64,000 nt of DNA from Rotaria macrura (Eukaryota; Rotifera; Eurotatoria; Philodinida; Philodinidae): positions 1 through 64,000 of the forward strand of contig OENT01000343.1 of assembly GCA_900239685.1 (NCBI GenBank). Direction: 5' to 3'. The position numbers and the translations under genes were made by a program. The notes under the pieces are model-generated. The model did not search any database and was not told the DNA's origin. It saw nothing but the letters and a program-made list of their open reading frames with translations. Positions 1 through 13,432 of the stretch are shown piece after piece; the first letter of the stretch is position 1, and every line of letters starts with the position of its first letter.

Positions 1-706
1 ATTAAGTTTTATTGAATGTTAGACACGATATGAATAAATAATATGCATTATTTATTTTCTTATTATGAGCTTTTAAAGTATTATATTCAGTAGATTGTTT
101 CTTTCTGTTATGTTCTCTATAAAGTGGGCGAGGGTTCTCTGTTTTCTTTTGCTATGACTATTTATATTACTTTATCGTACTTCGTAAGATGACGAAATTT
201 CGCTGAAATCTATCTTATCGATCTCATGAACACTTCAGAATGATTACAATTTATCGACAATCTTTGACTGATAGTCTATTGAAAATTTCGATGGAGAAAA
301 AGAGCTTCTTATTTATTCGGGAGAAAAATATCATATTTGAATCATCGTGGAATAAAAGTATTACTGAAATAATTTATATTTAAATTTACATAGGAAGCTT
401 AAGTTGTTTGTCATTATATTTTAATATTAAATGATACGAAAGACATACTTTCATAAACCATCGATCTAAAAATGATTTACTATGATATTTATCATTGATA
501 CATGTTTTTTTGTTACATTGCGAGCGTATTTTGAATTCGACATTTAAAACGAAATATTCTTTAATCTAACGAAAATCTGTTCTCGGTGTATATTTAGTTT
601 AGATGAAATAGAAAATTCAAAAACAAACGATTCTTTGTTATCATTCGATAGAATCAGAATTCACTTTTACATAGAGTATCTATTTTTTAAACTTCTTTTT
701 GTTAAG
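1..706. other. Non-coding stretch upstream of methyltransferase exon
   Basis: AT-rich sequence with no convincing coding exon on either strand. A 5' exon of the methyltransferase-like gene may lie here or left of the window, but I could not find one with a matching phase. Confidence 0.5.
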
Positions 707-722
707 TGAACAAAAAATATCT

Positions 723-1370
723 ATGGTTGAATATGGTGCTGGCAGCAGTACATTTTTCTTGAGTAACTATGTTGATTATTACGTTAGCATTGAACATAGT
801 CTTGATTATTGTCGAGAGCTGGAACGTATGGCTAGTAGACAACCGCATCGATCAGTAAAAATATTCTATATGGAACGTAATTCATCCGGATTTCATATTA
901 AAAAGTGCTTTGAACAAAAGTCATCGAGATCAGATTCGACTGCAATAATTGAAATTTATTGTGTACCACGAAATGCATATTCATTTCAAGCTTATCGTCT
1001 ATGGGCAACTGGTGGACGAAGCACTTACACAATGTATCGTGATTATGTTGATTTTGTTTCTATATATCTGTATGATAAAAAATTCGATTTGGCTTTCCTT
1101 GATGGACGTGCACGGCCACAAGTTGCCTACGCTTTATTGAAACAATTGAAGGGATCCGATGCCAAAGTATTTATACATGATTGGAATCAACGTCCAGACT
1201 ATCATATTGTAGAACGTGAATTTTACAAAATAATTGATCAACAAATCGAAAGTAATCAGCCGGGTGGTGGTGGCCTTGTTGTATTACAGAAAAAATCAGA
1301 CACCATTGGACGAAACGATATACATGACATTAATTGGAAATGTGGAAAAGAACCTGAATGGTGGATTTAA
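723..1370 (+). CDS. SAM-dependent methyltransferase-like protein, 5' part uncertain
   Basis: The ATG at 723 gives about 215 residues. The N-terminus has a Rossmann motif I, VEYGAGSST, followed by a strand ending SIEH, as in class I SAM-dependent methyltransferases. The middle has FDLAFLDGRARPQVAYAL and then FIHDW, the DGRAR/HDW pattern of a methyltransferase family of poorly defined substrate. Motif I sits right at the first Met, so the usual N-terminal lead is missing. The open frame continues upstream to about 699 without an ATG, and a possible acceptor (TTGTTAAG) ends at 706, so this may be a downstream exon rather than the whole gene. The stop at 1368-1370 is followed by AATAAA at 1451. 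Substrate cannot be told. The family call is moderately sure; the start is not. Confidence 0.6.
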   Translation: MVEYGAGSSTFFLSNYVDYYVSIEHSLDYCRELERMASRQPHRSVKIFYMERNSSGFHIKKCFEQKSSRSDSTAIIEIYCVPRNAYSFQAYRLWATGGRSTYTMYRDYVDFVSIYLYDKKFDLAFLDGRARPQVAYALLKQLKGSDAKVFIHDWNQRPDYHIVEREFYKIIDQQIESNQPGGGGLVVLQKKSDTIGRNDIHDINWKCGKEPEWWI

Positions 1371-3217
1371 AACAATTTTATATTGAAAAGATTCTTTTCT
1401 ATTATTATATGTATGATGATCAGCGTTATTTTATGCCAACGCAAAACATCAATAAATGCCTTGAGTATTCGATAGAAATTTCAGGGTAATGAAATGTCGT
1501 ATTGGCTTTAGATAAAAGTATTTATAATCGATTCTTTTACAGAAAAGCAATTGTAATATACACGTAGAATAAATGTATATATCATCAAAACTGAAATGAC
1601 TCTGTTTTCTTTTGTTCCTTAATAAATGAAATTACTCAAACACTTTAATTTCATATGATATAGAAATGCATTCTTTTCCCGATAGCTGTAAATAACCCTA
1701 TAGTTATGATCAATATTTGTCTTCATCTTATAAGAGAGTATTTTCAATTGAATAATAATTCTCTCGAAGAAAGTTTGTTTATTTTTTTTTATATTTGATG
1801 TCGAATACGAACAGAACGAATTATCATGCAGTTTTAAAAAAACCAATGTTTTCAAACTACGAAAAATTTTCATTATGAAACATTTATCTTTCACGTTACT
1901 CAGATGAAAGAACTCTTAAATAATCGCATGACCTAGTTCATACGAAAGCATATTTAACAACAACACTCTCTCGTTAGTCTCTGAATTAGTGTTCTGCGTG
2001 ATTGTGATCAATAGTTTTAATGGAACTCTAAAACAAGATAAACATGTATCCTTTATTTTTTATGAGTAAAATCTTTTCCTACGAGCGTTGAGCATAAACG
2101 AAGTTTCATAAATTATACAGAGTTGAAATAAAATTAGTGCTTGCTCCATTTTAATAAACACTGGTGCAGGTTTTATACCTTAGATCATATTCTGCATTTA
2201 GCTAATAAACTTTTTTGAAACTCATTTGACGAGTCAATATTGTTTACTGTTTTGTAGAGAAATCCTACCATAGTGTGTATTTTAGAAACAGAAAATATAA
2301 TGTACATTTGCAATTAGAAGCACTGTGCGATATAAAAAAGAAAGAAGAAGGCAATTCTTAATTCAATGTGGTTCGTTTTGATAGCACGTGCACTAAACTT
2401 GTATTTAACTAAAACAACTCGAAGCTGTTCGATAATTCTATTCGACTATCACCATTGTACTACCGTGAAATTTACAAAATAAAAATTTGAATACGAAATT
2501 CTTTCGAATTCGTTCTCACTTTTAGTTTCATATTTTTATCTCTCATTTTCGTTGTCGATACTTTCAATTAATGAACGATATTTTTCTAGAGATCATTGAG
2601 AACAGTTTCTTTTCGTCATGTATCGTAATCGTGAGCAAAAGTGTTGATCACGCACGACACTACATCACGATGTTTGTTCGATTTAGCAAGACGAGTTTCT
2701 TTTGTTTTTAATTTTATATCGTATACTATTGTCAAGCATGCACATAAAAGAAACTGAGTAAATATTCTGCGAACACATGATCATTTCTGAATAAGCATAC
2801 CGTTTAAAGATATTTTCGTTTGTCGTATATTGAAATTTTATCGAATTTTACAAAAAAAAAAGAAAGTCGCTATCACTTGAGGAATCAGATTAACATTTGA
2901 AATTCACTCAATCAAAGTTCCTAATTTTACTTTTGATCAATGAAAGATTCTCAACTCATTCATATCTCGAACTGTAATAATACAATCAAGAAAGATGACA
3001 ACAGATTGTAGTTGAAAAGTTAAACTATGAAATGAAATTCGAATTTTCGTATCTCATCTCGATCGAAAGTTTATTTTTCTTAACTATCGTAGTTCTCTTG
3101 TGAATCATAATAGATCATAGAGAAGTATATATCACTTATTACTATTTATTATATGTTTAAAATCTTGTAATATATCATCATGAATCTCATCTCTTTTAAA
3201 CGAATTAAATAAATTTA
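1371..3217. other. Intergenic, 3' ends of convergent genes
   Basis: Contains the AATAAA signals at 1451 and about 1566 for the plus-strand gene. The only long minus-strand frame (1619-1894) is low-complexity and Lys/Phe-rich with no recognisable domain. No other feature seen. Confidence 0.5.
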
Positions 3218-6045
3218 TTAACAATAGTTCATCCAAGTCATACGAGTTGGTGCTGTTCGTGCTCGTGTTGATGTTAGAATTCGAGTATCTTTTGTCTTTT
3301 CAACATGATCTATTGAGAGTGCATCTTGATATGATGTTGAGTATGATGAAGATTCGGCAGCTGTAGATGGACTTTTCGTTGTGATATCAGATGATGCAGA
3401 CGATCTAACACTTTTAGTTGGTGTTCTTCGTTGAATATATGCTGTTTGAGGTCGCCTTATAATTGGTTCTACACAAACTTGTTCGATTTGATTTGCTCGT
3501 TCAAGTAATTCTTTACAACATGCAGCGTGATCAAGAGCGATGGGCGTTGGCTTCCAATGCTGTTCCATTTTAGCTTGATTCTTTTTAGTTTGTGTCATCA
3601 TTTTAATAAATATATGACGGCGATTTGCTATAAGTGATAATGTACGTTTATGTTGCATTTGTAATAATAGACGTTCTTCAGGCTTGCCACTTGTATCACG
3701 TTCATCAATAATTTTAACTCGATGTGGTACACTTGACATACGTGGTAAACGTTCATGAAGACGTTCAGCAGTTCGACGAGAAAATAATGTTATTTCTTCA
3801 CGTGCGGCTGATGGATCGAACAAAAAACGTTGAGAACGTTTTGAATAAAATAAATCAACGGCTGCATCATTCGATATAATAGCAGATGCTGATTTTTGGC
3901 CAAATGACGTTGATGAACGAGTAGTTCTATTAAAATGATCATAAAATTATGTTGAAAATTTGAACATGATCGAATTGTTTGTTCAACTAGAATTCGCATG
4001 TTGTAGAAATTTTCATCGTTATCTTTTGTGTCAATTTAGATGAAATCCTACATTTTTATCCCCGTTTTAAGAACGTTTGATGTGAAAAAAAATTGATTTG
4101 GGCGATAGAATTTGTTTTCTGAAATTTATATAACGTTTATGCTCATAAGTTAATTGGTTTCTGAAGAAAACCACGCACGTCAAATTGATTTAATCATTGA
4201 TTTAGAAAGTCCAAAGCGTCACTCGGTAATAATAAGAAAGTAATAGAATGCTTCATCTCGTAAGATTGAAATTTCGGGTCTCAACTCTTTGAAATCATCC
4301 TTTGGCATATTATTGAAACACTAATCAATATCTATGATAGAATGAAACGAATTATTTTTCTGACGTTCAACACAGTCAAGAGCCTACGATTCTCTACGTT
4401 TGTAATAGTCTTTTATCTATAAAGAAAAATGATCTTGAGCATTTGTAAAAACCACCGATACATATCAAACGTCTTACAATAATTGTTCAGAAAAGAAATC
4501 ATAGGAATTTTGACTAAGCAACATTATCAAACTCATGTCTATTATCTTAACATGTATTCAAGATATTTGTACAAAGATTAAAATACATTTTTATATTATT
4601 CTACACATAATAAAACATTCTTGTTCATCATATAGAGAATACTTGTTAAGCAACGAACTGCATACAGTTCATAATAATGATTGTCACCAGCATTGAATTA
4701 GAGTCATTCTCTCAAATGAAAAACAATCCGCATAGACAACGAAATTAGCACGGGATTAATTAAGTAAGTGTCGTATTAATTTTTCTTAAACTATAAATAT
4801 AAAAACTGTTTCCTAGATTCTGTTTTCACGAAAAGCAAACCAATCGATTTTATAGTGGGAATGACATATTTGTTCTGATGTTTGAATTGAATTGGCATTG
4901 TTAAAACCCTACAAGTGCATTTAATTGATTGAATAAGTAAGGTTTTGAAAAATGTCTTTCAATTGTTGTCACTGGTTAAGAGAGGTATTCATAGAACGTG
5001 ATGCATCTGAAGAAAGGATTAAAGGCAAATAGTTCAATAGTTATTAGCCTTCGTTTACAACACGATGTGAAAGCGCAACGAAATTCAAGTTCGTTTTTTT
5101 TCCTTGCGATAGAAGAACTATAGAGTAGACTTTGTTCTTTTTTTATAACACATGTACGAAATAGAACACTTATATAGTAATGGAGAAGCAGCAAATGTTA
5201 AAACTTGTCATAGATTAATGTCTGATGGTATGTTGAAAATTTGTCGACGCATATCTTTCTGAAAGATAAGACTGTTCAAGGTTAAGTAGCAAATATGATC
5301 GTTCAGTCTTGAATAGTAAAATTTTCAATCTAATACGTCGTATTCAAATTCCTATCGTCTTTGTTGTTAAGAGAAGAAAGAAAAAACTTTTAATTAGTAT
5401 CGATTAGAAACATACGTTGTTTTTGTTATTGTCGATGTTGTTGGTTCATCAACAAATACAATTTTAATATCGCGTGTTGGATCAAGTGCAAAAAAATTCT
5501 TTTCAAGATCAACAAATGAAAAGATTCGTTCTTTTTTTAATTCTTTTTCTTTTTGAATACGTTGATAATGTTCATACATTTTTTGATAATAAGTCATTAA
5601 GAACTCATCAAATTTATTATCACGTATAGACGTAAGATAATCATTTTCGAATTGATCTCGATCATCATTGTTCTTTAGAAGATGTGCTGTTGTTAGAGCA
5701 CGTTGTAATTGAACGAATTTATAGGATTTTGTTCGAGATTTTTTATTTGCTAACACCGATGTTGCCATGGAAAAAGGAGAATATTGTTGAACAGGTGCCG
5801 ACGTTTCCGATGGCTTAGTGATCGATTCCTTTTCTATATTTTCAATTTCTGCTGTCCCATCTGCGTCAGTTTCTTCGTCCTCTCCAGTTATCGAAAAAAG
5901 TTTAACATCTATTAATATGGTTGGATTTCGATCGATTTTCATCTTCAATACATGTATATACATATAGATGTACACATACACTTAATTTAGTAATTCGATC
6001 ATCAAAGCTTACTTGATCGTCGTTATTTACTGATGTTGCTGCCAT
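3218..6045 (-). CDS. Unknown three-exon protein with charged helical centre
   Basis: Proposed exons, all in phase, are complement(3218..3926, 5416..5908, 5982..6045), giving about 421 residues from the ATG at 6045. Intron 1 is 73 bp and ends TTAATAG; intron 2 is about 1.5 kb, starts GTATGT and ends TTTTAATAG. A different exon 1/2 junction (donor GTAAGC at 6012, acceptor at 5943-5944) is also in phase and cannot be excluded. The protein has an acidic N-terminal part, a Lys/Glu-rich likely coiled-coil segment around RIQKEKELKKER, a basic segment, and a Ser/Thr-rich tail. No signal peptide, membrane segment or known domain is visible. It is transcribed away from the gene starting at 8295, with about 2.2 kb between them. 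Confidence 0.55.
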
Positions 6046-8294
6046 AGTTGAGTAACTATTTCCCTGTTATGTGTATGTAGAATAATGGTGTCATGTCATT
6101 CAATTCGTAAAATATAAGAACGAAACAAAAAAGAGAAAGAAAGAAATTTATGCGGAGTTTTTCTTTTTATATGTTCTCCCATTTAGTAATAAATCAATGC
6201 GCACACACTACATTCAAAGACAAATAAATGCATTACTTCAATCATACACAGTTAATGAAACATTTTTGAGAATAGTTATTTCTTTCGATCATGAATAACA
6301 ATAGAAGTATTTTTATGGTATATTATTCAATCATCTTGAAAGAATATTTACCTTGAGATAAACTGCGAGTTGCTCTTTTTCTTAAATATATTTTAACAAA
6401 AAAAAAAGCACGTCTTCTGTTATGAATGATCGAATGAGGAAAAGTTTAGAGGAAAAATAAACTTCGATATGTACTCGTTGGCCAAACACGATGACTTGAT
6501 CTAGTATCTTCAGTCGTCATTACCAATACTGACAATATGTTTCGTCAAATGAAAAGATAGCAAGTTATAGCCAACAATCAGATTATTTTATTTTAATCTA
6601 GCTACATTTCTATGATGTCCGACAGTGTTTACGATTTTTAGGCAGAAGCAATCATTTCGTTTTTAAAATAGAGAATTGTATTTCACATAAAAATCTTGAT
6701 TTATCGATACTAACTATTGTTCGGTGTTGAATACAAATGCCATTGTGTACACTCTAGCTAGTAGTGATTTCGAGTGACATATTTAAACGATTATAAATCT
6801 ATTGGTTGTATTAAAATGAATTCTCATGTCAGATCTATTCAAATAAATGTTGTAAATTCTCAAATGTTCAATAAGTTTTATCAACACTTCTTTTGTCCAT
6901 CGTACATAGGTAAAGGCTGCATAATATTTAGAAAGGTTTCTTATTGCTGTGAATTCGATTACATGTACGTGTAAGCATTAGTACTGAGGTAAAGTATCTG
7001 AAATAATATCTTCGTTTATCGACACGTAATTTGATTCAAATAGTTCTGTTTCTCATACAGATGAATTCATCAGCAATGTTAATGAATATTTCATTGGAAA
7101 CACCTGATTCTTTTATGTTGAACGTATGAAATAGATTTCAAATGTTACTACTGTATGTCTCAATTTTATGAATGACATCTATCAAAAAAAAAATATTAAA
7201 TTTTCATAGACATGCAAGTTCTCCTATGAAATTCCATTATGACGAAAACGATGAAAGTGTACTTTGAACTAATGTTGTCTGAATCGAGCACAAAGAAAAA
7301 CAAGTTCCAGGCTACCATTATAAAGAAAAGAAGAAACTACGGAAATAGTGCGGTTGCAGGAAATCGTTATAGTTTTGTTAAATTGATTGGTAGATTTCAA
7401 TTAATTACATGTGAAATACGTTTCTTTGCGGTCAATAGGTACGTTCTCCAGAGAAAAGGATTTCCCTATACTATTTGAAGAAATCACCTCTCTTCAATTA
7501 GTGATTATAAGTGCCTTCGGCAAGGAAATCACTCGTTGATATGTAAAGTAACCATAAAAGTTCGATGAATTTTAATGCATCACCACTACGCATAAGTTTT
7601 CTATAGTATGAAAATCTCACACGAACGTTAATACATATATGTATACATTCTAACAAACTATATGTTATTTGATATCGTCTTCATATTTTATTCTTTTGAA
7701 ACTATTCTCATAAAGATTCAAATTCAAATAAAAGACATAGAAAAATGAATGAAATTTTTATTTTCTATCAATGATCAGTGTAATGAAAGAACAAATCAGT
7801 AGTTCAAAATTGCAGACGTATAACATTCGTCCATGTCTACTAGTCATCAGAATAAGAAAATATCATTGATAAAAGATGATTACAATTTTAAAGATTCAAA
7901 GATTGTGAACAGTGTAAAAATATAAATGCTGAAGATAGTGGCGCTATCATTAATAAGAAAGATGAAATTCAATATCGGACATTTCAATCAACAATCTATT
8001 ATTCGTAACATTTTAAGCATATTAAAAACAAGAAGCAGCTCTCCAATTGATCTCATCTAAATAATGACCTATGATTTTGTTCATTATTCAACTTCACATA
8101 GTCGGCCGCTATACAATATTGGACATAGTCAATCAAAAGTCTTCTTTTCTTTTCTGATTTATTTATTTCGTCCGTTACTATTCTTTTCGCTATAGTCAAT
8201 GAATTATTTTGTCGTCGTCGTCGTCGTCGTTTCAATATAATAAATTTCACGATCGAATCGTTAACGAAAAACATTTTCTTAATTTAACACAATC
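6046..8294. other. Divergent intergenic region
   Basis: Lies between two divergently transcribed genes, so probably holds both promoters. A short GTC trinucleotide run occurs near 8212-8232. The open frames at 6774-6974, 7239-7478 and 8053-8274 show no protein-like composition. No specific motif is claimed. Confidence 0.45.
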
Positions 8295-11200
8295 ATGGTT
8301 CACGCACCATCATCTCATGAAGATTCATATTCTACTGATGGCACAAATACTTCATTAACAAGTGAATCTGGTGAATTCAGTGTGACATCAAATATGAGTC
8401 CATCAGCTCATACACCAAATAATTATCTGATGACGTCAACTTCAAATCGATATCCTTATGTTGAACAATATTTAAATATTTACTACAAAAAATGTCTTGA
8501 TCGATCCGTATGTATTCAATCCATAGAAGATTATTTTTTCTATGCTAAATATGCAAACTATTTTAGATGATATTAGCAACAGATCAATTAGTTGACAATA
8601 CACTTGCACTTTATGATAGTATGGATGATGAAGCAGCTAATTCGTATATTCTTTCATTTATTCTATTGCGTGTTGGTTGTTTATCTAAAACGTATGATTT
8701 CGAACAATTTATTGATATGACTCGAGAAGATAGAGATAAAGTGATTCAAGAAGTAGATAATAATGAACTGAATAGAAAGCAGAGTGAATCTCAATATATT
8801 TGTTTGTTTATTGATTATTTAGAATTGGTCAGGTAGAAAAATTCTAATGAATTTCACATCGAAAGATGAAGAACTTGAAAAAAATTATAAGCGTTTCGAA
8901 GCATTTTTTTCCACATTGGCTTGTCTTCGTTTTGATGATATTATTAGAGTACATAATGAAACGAATTTGAAACGAATTATCTATCTATTTATCGATGATA
9001 TACAATCTACTATTGTTGAATATCGTTTTACCATATTACTTGCACGTAAGATAAAATTCAAAGTTGATTTTGAAATCATGTTCGATCATTTCCTTAGTTG
9101 AAGCTGTTCTTCGTGGTCTAATAACAACTGTTGTTCATGGTAGAAGAAATAAACCAGGGAAAATTTCACCATTTATTGGTCATAAAGTAAGACATCTAAT
9201 CAATAATCGTGTTGGCTAACCGTAGATTTAGGTTTTTTTCCACTTGTCAAATACTTTATTATCATTTCAAACGTTTGAATACAAATCTTGGATTGTAAAT
9301 TTTTGTGACATATGCAGATAGAATTAGAAAATGTTCAAAAATCAATTCTTGTCTGTAGTAGTGTTCAAAGAAGCAAAGATTTAATAATGGTAACAGACTC
9401 CCTATCTTTTTGAGGGAACAATAGAAATATTAATTCGATCTTTCAATGTACTCTACAAATAGTTTGAACACTTCTCTGCCGATCTCCACTAGAATGAGCT
9501 CAATGCGACGTACCTTCAATCTGTTATCTGCTTTTTACAAAGAGCACAGAGCTAGCAACCAACATCATTTGAGACTTGTCTCTAACTTTGTCTGATTGCG
9601 CTGAAACTTTTATCACACATACTTGTAGGTATTCTCCATATGTATGATCGATCGTTTTCGATATTCCTATCCAGATTCACAAGGTCGTGAAGGTTTAAAC
9701 TATGTTGTTCGATCCGAACCTGTGTGTATTTCTCTCATAAAAGAAAAGAAAACAAGATTTTTCCTCTAAGATATTATGGTCTAAATGCATCTAGAAAAAA
9801 ACAAAAATTTGCAGCCTAATCATTTTCAAGAACCAGACAGAGTGAAAATAGAGACGAGGTGGATTATCCTTAGTAATTGTACGACTAATCAATATTCGGT
9901 TCAATTTAAATCTAATTTTTGCCACACATATCATTAGTTTGACATTTGATATACAAAATTTTGAATCTGATTAAGGTAGAATTTGCGTTGGATTCAAAAT
10001 GACCCAAACTCGATGAATCTTTATAAAATAAAGTTCCCGAAAAAGAAGAAGAGAATACTACAAAATTGAAATCATGTTAGATTGACAACAAATATTTATG
10101 ACATCTACAATCTTCATATTCGAAACTAAGTCCGAATCTCTGAGATGTAGTGTCAAATCTCATATCTATTCAAAATGTGTTAGAAACCCTGATCTCAATA
10201 ATTATTATATTGTGCACTGATATCTTTCAATAAAATCATTTATTTAGGATGCAACGAAAATATTCGATTTTGTATCGATGATTTTTACCAAAGCAATAGT
10301 TCCTCGTCTTTCGTAAGTCTTGTTCGATGCTATCTTCATTGTATTTCTTATGTTTTTTGCAAATTTTAGTGATTCTGAATCACAAATTGGTCACGTGGCA
10401 TATCAAGCATTAATTGATTTGTGTGAAATTTGGCCTAATTCATGGATATCGAAAGAGATTTTCGACGAATGTATTTATTCGATTGTTTCACAGGTGAATG
10501 AGATAGTTTGTCGAGTTACTTTGACAAGATTTGTTTTTGATTATGTCAATGTTTAGGATGATAAATCTGATTTAAATCATGCAATTCAAGTTTTTCGAAC
10601 ACTTTTAACTCATCATGAATTCGATAAAGACTCCGTTCGTCAATATATTCATCATTTATTAATAAGAATTTCATCTGATGAATTTGAACTTCAATCTGTA
10701 CCATATACAAATTCAATATATAAATTAATAAACGATATACTAGCGTGAGTAGTCTATTTGATGAAAAATAAAAAAAAACACTTCTACCAACAAAAGACCA
10801 TATCACTTATAATTCATTTATAGACTTTATCCAGAAATGTTTTCAACAAAAATGATTTATCATTGGTCAAGTGGAATATTTCATGATAATAGTCGAACAC
10901 AAAAGTTAGCTTTGAACTATCTTTTGAGTCTTATTCAAATGAATGAAGATCAATTTCAATCGACAACCATATGGCCTTACATTATTCATGTTTACATGAA
11001 CATATTTAAAGTAAATCATTTTTTCCTATGGCGCATACTCGTTTTATGTTACCAATTTTGTTCTTATCAGTAAAAGAAATCATTGAGTGATACTGTTCAT
11101 GAGATGAGTTTCAATCTATTGTTGTAACGCACACTCCATACTATGGATGTCATACGTCTCAGTAGTACATATATATTAGAAATAGTACGATATCAGAACT

Positions 11201-13432
11201 AAGTATTGTTTCGAACTGAAATATCATCAAACAAAATCTGCCCTACTTACTCATCGTTGAATATTTTTTCATCTATCAATTAAAGAAAACAGATAGTCAA
11301 TATTACATGCTAGGTTAGTTGTGCGTTGCTGAAAAGATATTCTTCTGAATAACTAACCGATAGTTCATAAAGAATGACGCTCTCAGTTTTCTCTCATTTG
11401 AAACAAGTCTTCATAATAAAAGATCTAGCATTCAATTCTCTACAAAAAATACTTGTATAAGATTTTTATAAGCAAAAACATGGCCAAGTCAACCATATTA
11501 AATATAATATCAGATTCTGCACAAGATTCATGTTCTTTTTTGTGTACTCAAAAAGTGAGTACACTCTAGAATCGGTCAGTGTGTCCGGCCGTTAACACGA
11601 TAACTCTTTACAAATACATTCGATTGAGCTGAAATTTTGTGCACAGAATTGTCTGATGAATATCTCGGTCTAGTTCGAAGATGAGAAGGATCCGGCAAGA
11701 AATGGCTGACTTATCGAAAAAATTGTCATTTTTCACCAAGCAATCCCTGAGGTTGGGTACAGGGATTTTTTCAAAAAAAACTTTTTTCTCAGAATTATCC
11801 ACAACGTATATAAATCGACTCAGTTTTTAACGCTGATTCCGAATCTGATATTAGTTTTGAACCAAATCGAGCTTTCTAAAAGAACATCGCCAAAAAAAGG
11901 TCTCGAAATAAACAAAAACTCCATCCCGAAACTAAATTGCCTAGATATGTCTCAGTTGGCCGGTAGTGTTGGGATTTACCAAATACCTGGTTCTGTAGCT
12001 ATTTAAAAGGACTATCGAAAGGTAAAAACCCGAAGTCAATAGATATTAATATTGACCAAGCAATCCCTGAGGTTGGGTACAGGGATTTTTTCAAAAAAAA
12101 CTTTTTTCTCAGAATTATCCACAACTTATATAAAGTGACTCAGTTTTTAACGCTGATTCCGAATCTGATATTAGTTTTGAACCAAATCACAGCTTTCTAA
12201 CAAAACATTGGCTGCAAAAAGGTCTCAAATGCACGAAACTGCATCTAGAAACAAAATTGCCAAGATTTGTCTGAGATGATCAGTAGTTTTGGAGTTTCCC
12301 AAAAAAGTTTCCCAAGATACTTCATCCGTGCACACATTCTAGAATGACTGATTTATCTCATTCACTTTTTGAAGTACACATAACTCTCGGACAGAAGTCC
12401 GAAGTTTTCACATTTATTTGTTTAAAAATTGAGTGGAAAATTTCGAATAAATATTTTCGACAAAACTCAACTTTTATTTCATGTTTCTGATGCTTGCATG
12501 AAAATGCACACCATTCTGTAAAAAGTCGTTATTTTTCACGCGTTTTCTTTTCTTTGAAAATTAACATCTAAGAAAATGTTTTCAAATATATCGATAACAA
12601 TGTATTTCAACGAACACAAATAGGTATAGCATTGGGATTGACTTGTGTAGTCGAATGTCTAAAATTAAATGAAATGTTCAAATTCTATTTTGCGAGTTCG
12701 AGAAAATTTCATCAATGTTGAATAAACACAAAGAATTTGTTTGGAAAGTGATTCTTAAACAATTACTTCATTTCGCTGACATAAAAAAACAATTCTTTCA
12801 TCATTGTTCATCAGGTTTTTACTTTAGGTAAATGTCAGTGAAGAAACAACAGCTTGTCTAATACATGCCATCGAAAGTAATTCTAAAATATCAACCATTC
12901 TTTCAAATATATCTGGTATTGAATATTATATTGAAACAAAAATTTATGATAGTAAATTCTATCTTTTTTCTTTTGTACATGAATAATACTATGTTTGATA
13001 TTATGTCAATTAGATTCACCAATATCGTTGATTCTTGTGATTTTGCAAATACTTCGTTCACTTTTTATTCTTCATATTAATCGACAACGAACAAAAATGT
13101 TAATTAATGATGAAGAAAATGATGAAGATGTCACATGTCGAAATATTAGTCGACTTACATTTAAGTTTGTTACACGTCTTTTCCAACAAGTAAATCATAT
13201 TGACATTCGATATTAATCGACTTGTTTATGTTTTTCTTCTTCTAAGGGTAACATTAATAAGTTAATATTAACAGAATGTTTAACAGCATTACAAACAACA
13301 CTTTGCTCATTACCAACTGAGAATATGAGAGAGAATTCTCTTTCATTAAATGATGTCATTGATGACATGAGAATGATGGTTGCTACTCATCAATTAGCCG
13401 ACACATCGATCGATACGGATATGAATGAATAA
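8295..13432 (+). CDS. Unknown 574-residue helical protein, 11 exons
   Basis: Exons join(8295..8507, 8567..8752, 8823..9045, 9098..9186, 10248..10312, 10370..10493, 10557..10744, 10824..11010, 12828..12915, 13014..13189, 13247..13432). Every junction is GT-AG and every phase agrees, for 575 codons including TAA. Most introns are 52-98 bp; two are 1.06 and 1.82 kb. The first 50 residues are Ser/Thr-rich and probably disordered. The rest is a run of amphipathic helices with Leu/Ile spacing like HEAT or armadillo repeats (for example VAYQALIDLCEIWPN). No catalytic motif, signal peptide or convincing membrane helix was seen, although LILVILQILRSLFIL near the C-terminus is very hydrophobic. AATAAA lies at 13555. 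I do not recognise the family; a scaffold role is only a guess from the helical repeats. Confidence 0.75.
9187..10247 (+). other. Long intron 4 of the helical-protein gene
   Basis: A 1.06-kb intron with GTAAGA donor and TTATTTAG acceptor. I see no gene inside it and no clear terminal repeats. Confidence 0.6.
11541..12380. mobile_element. Non-autonomous TIR element in an intron
   Basis: Sits in intron 8 (11011-12827). The left end TGTGTACTCAAAAAGTGA is matched, inverted and with one inserted base, by the right end around 12362-12380. Beyond it both ends carry a CTAGAAT/ATTCTAG segment, so the imperfect terminal inverted repeat covers about 45 bp. The left end is also a hairpin by itself (GTGTACTC, loop, GAGTACAC). 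No transposase ORF is present and no clear target duplication was found. Superfamily unknown. Confidence 0.6.
11735..12306. repeat. Internal direct repeat, two copies about 320 bp apart
   Basis: The segment beginning ACCAAGCAATCCCTGAGG at 11735 recurs at 12055. The first 130 bp or so are nearly identical (a few substitutions) and similarity fades over about 250 bp. This is a tandem duplication inside the intronic TIR element. Confidence 0.85.
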
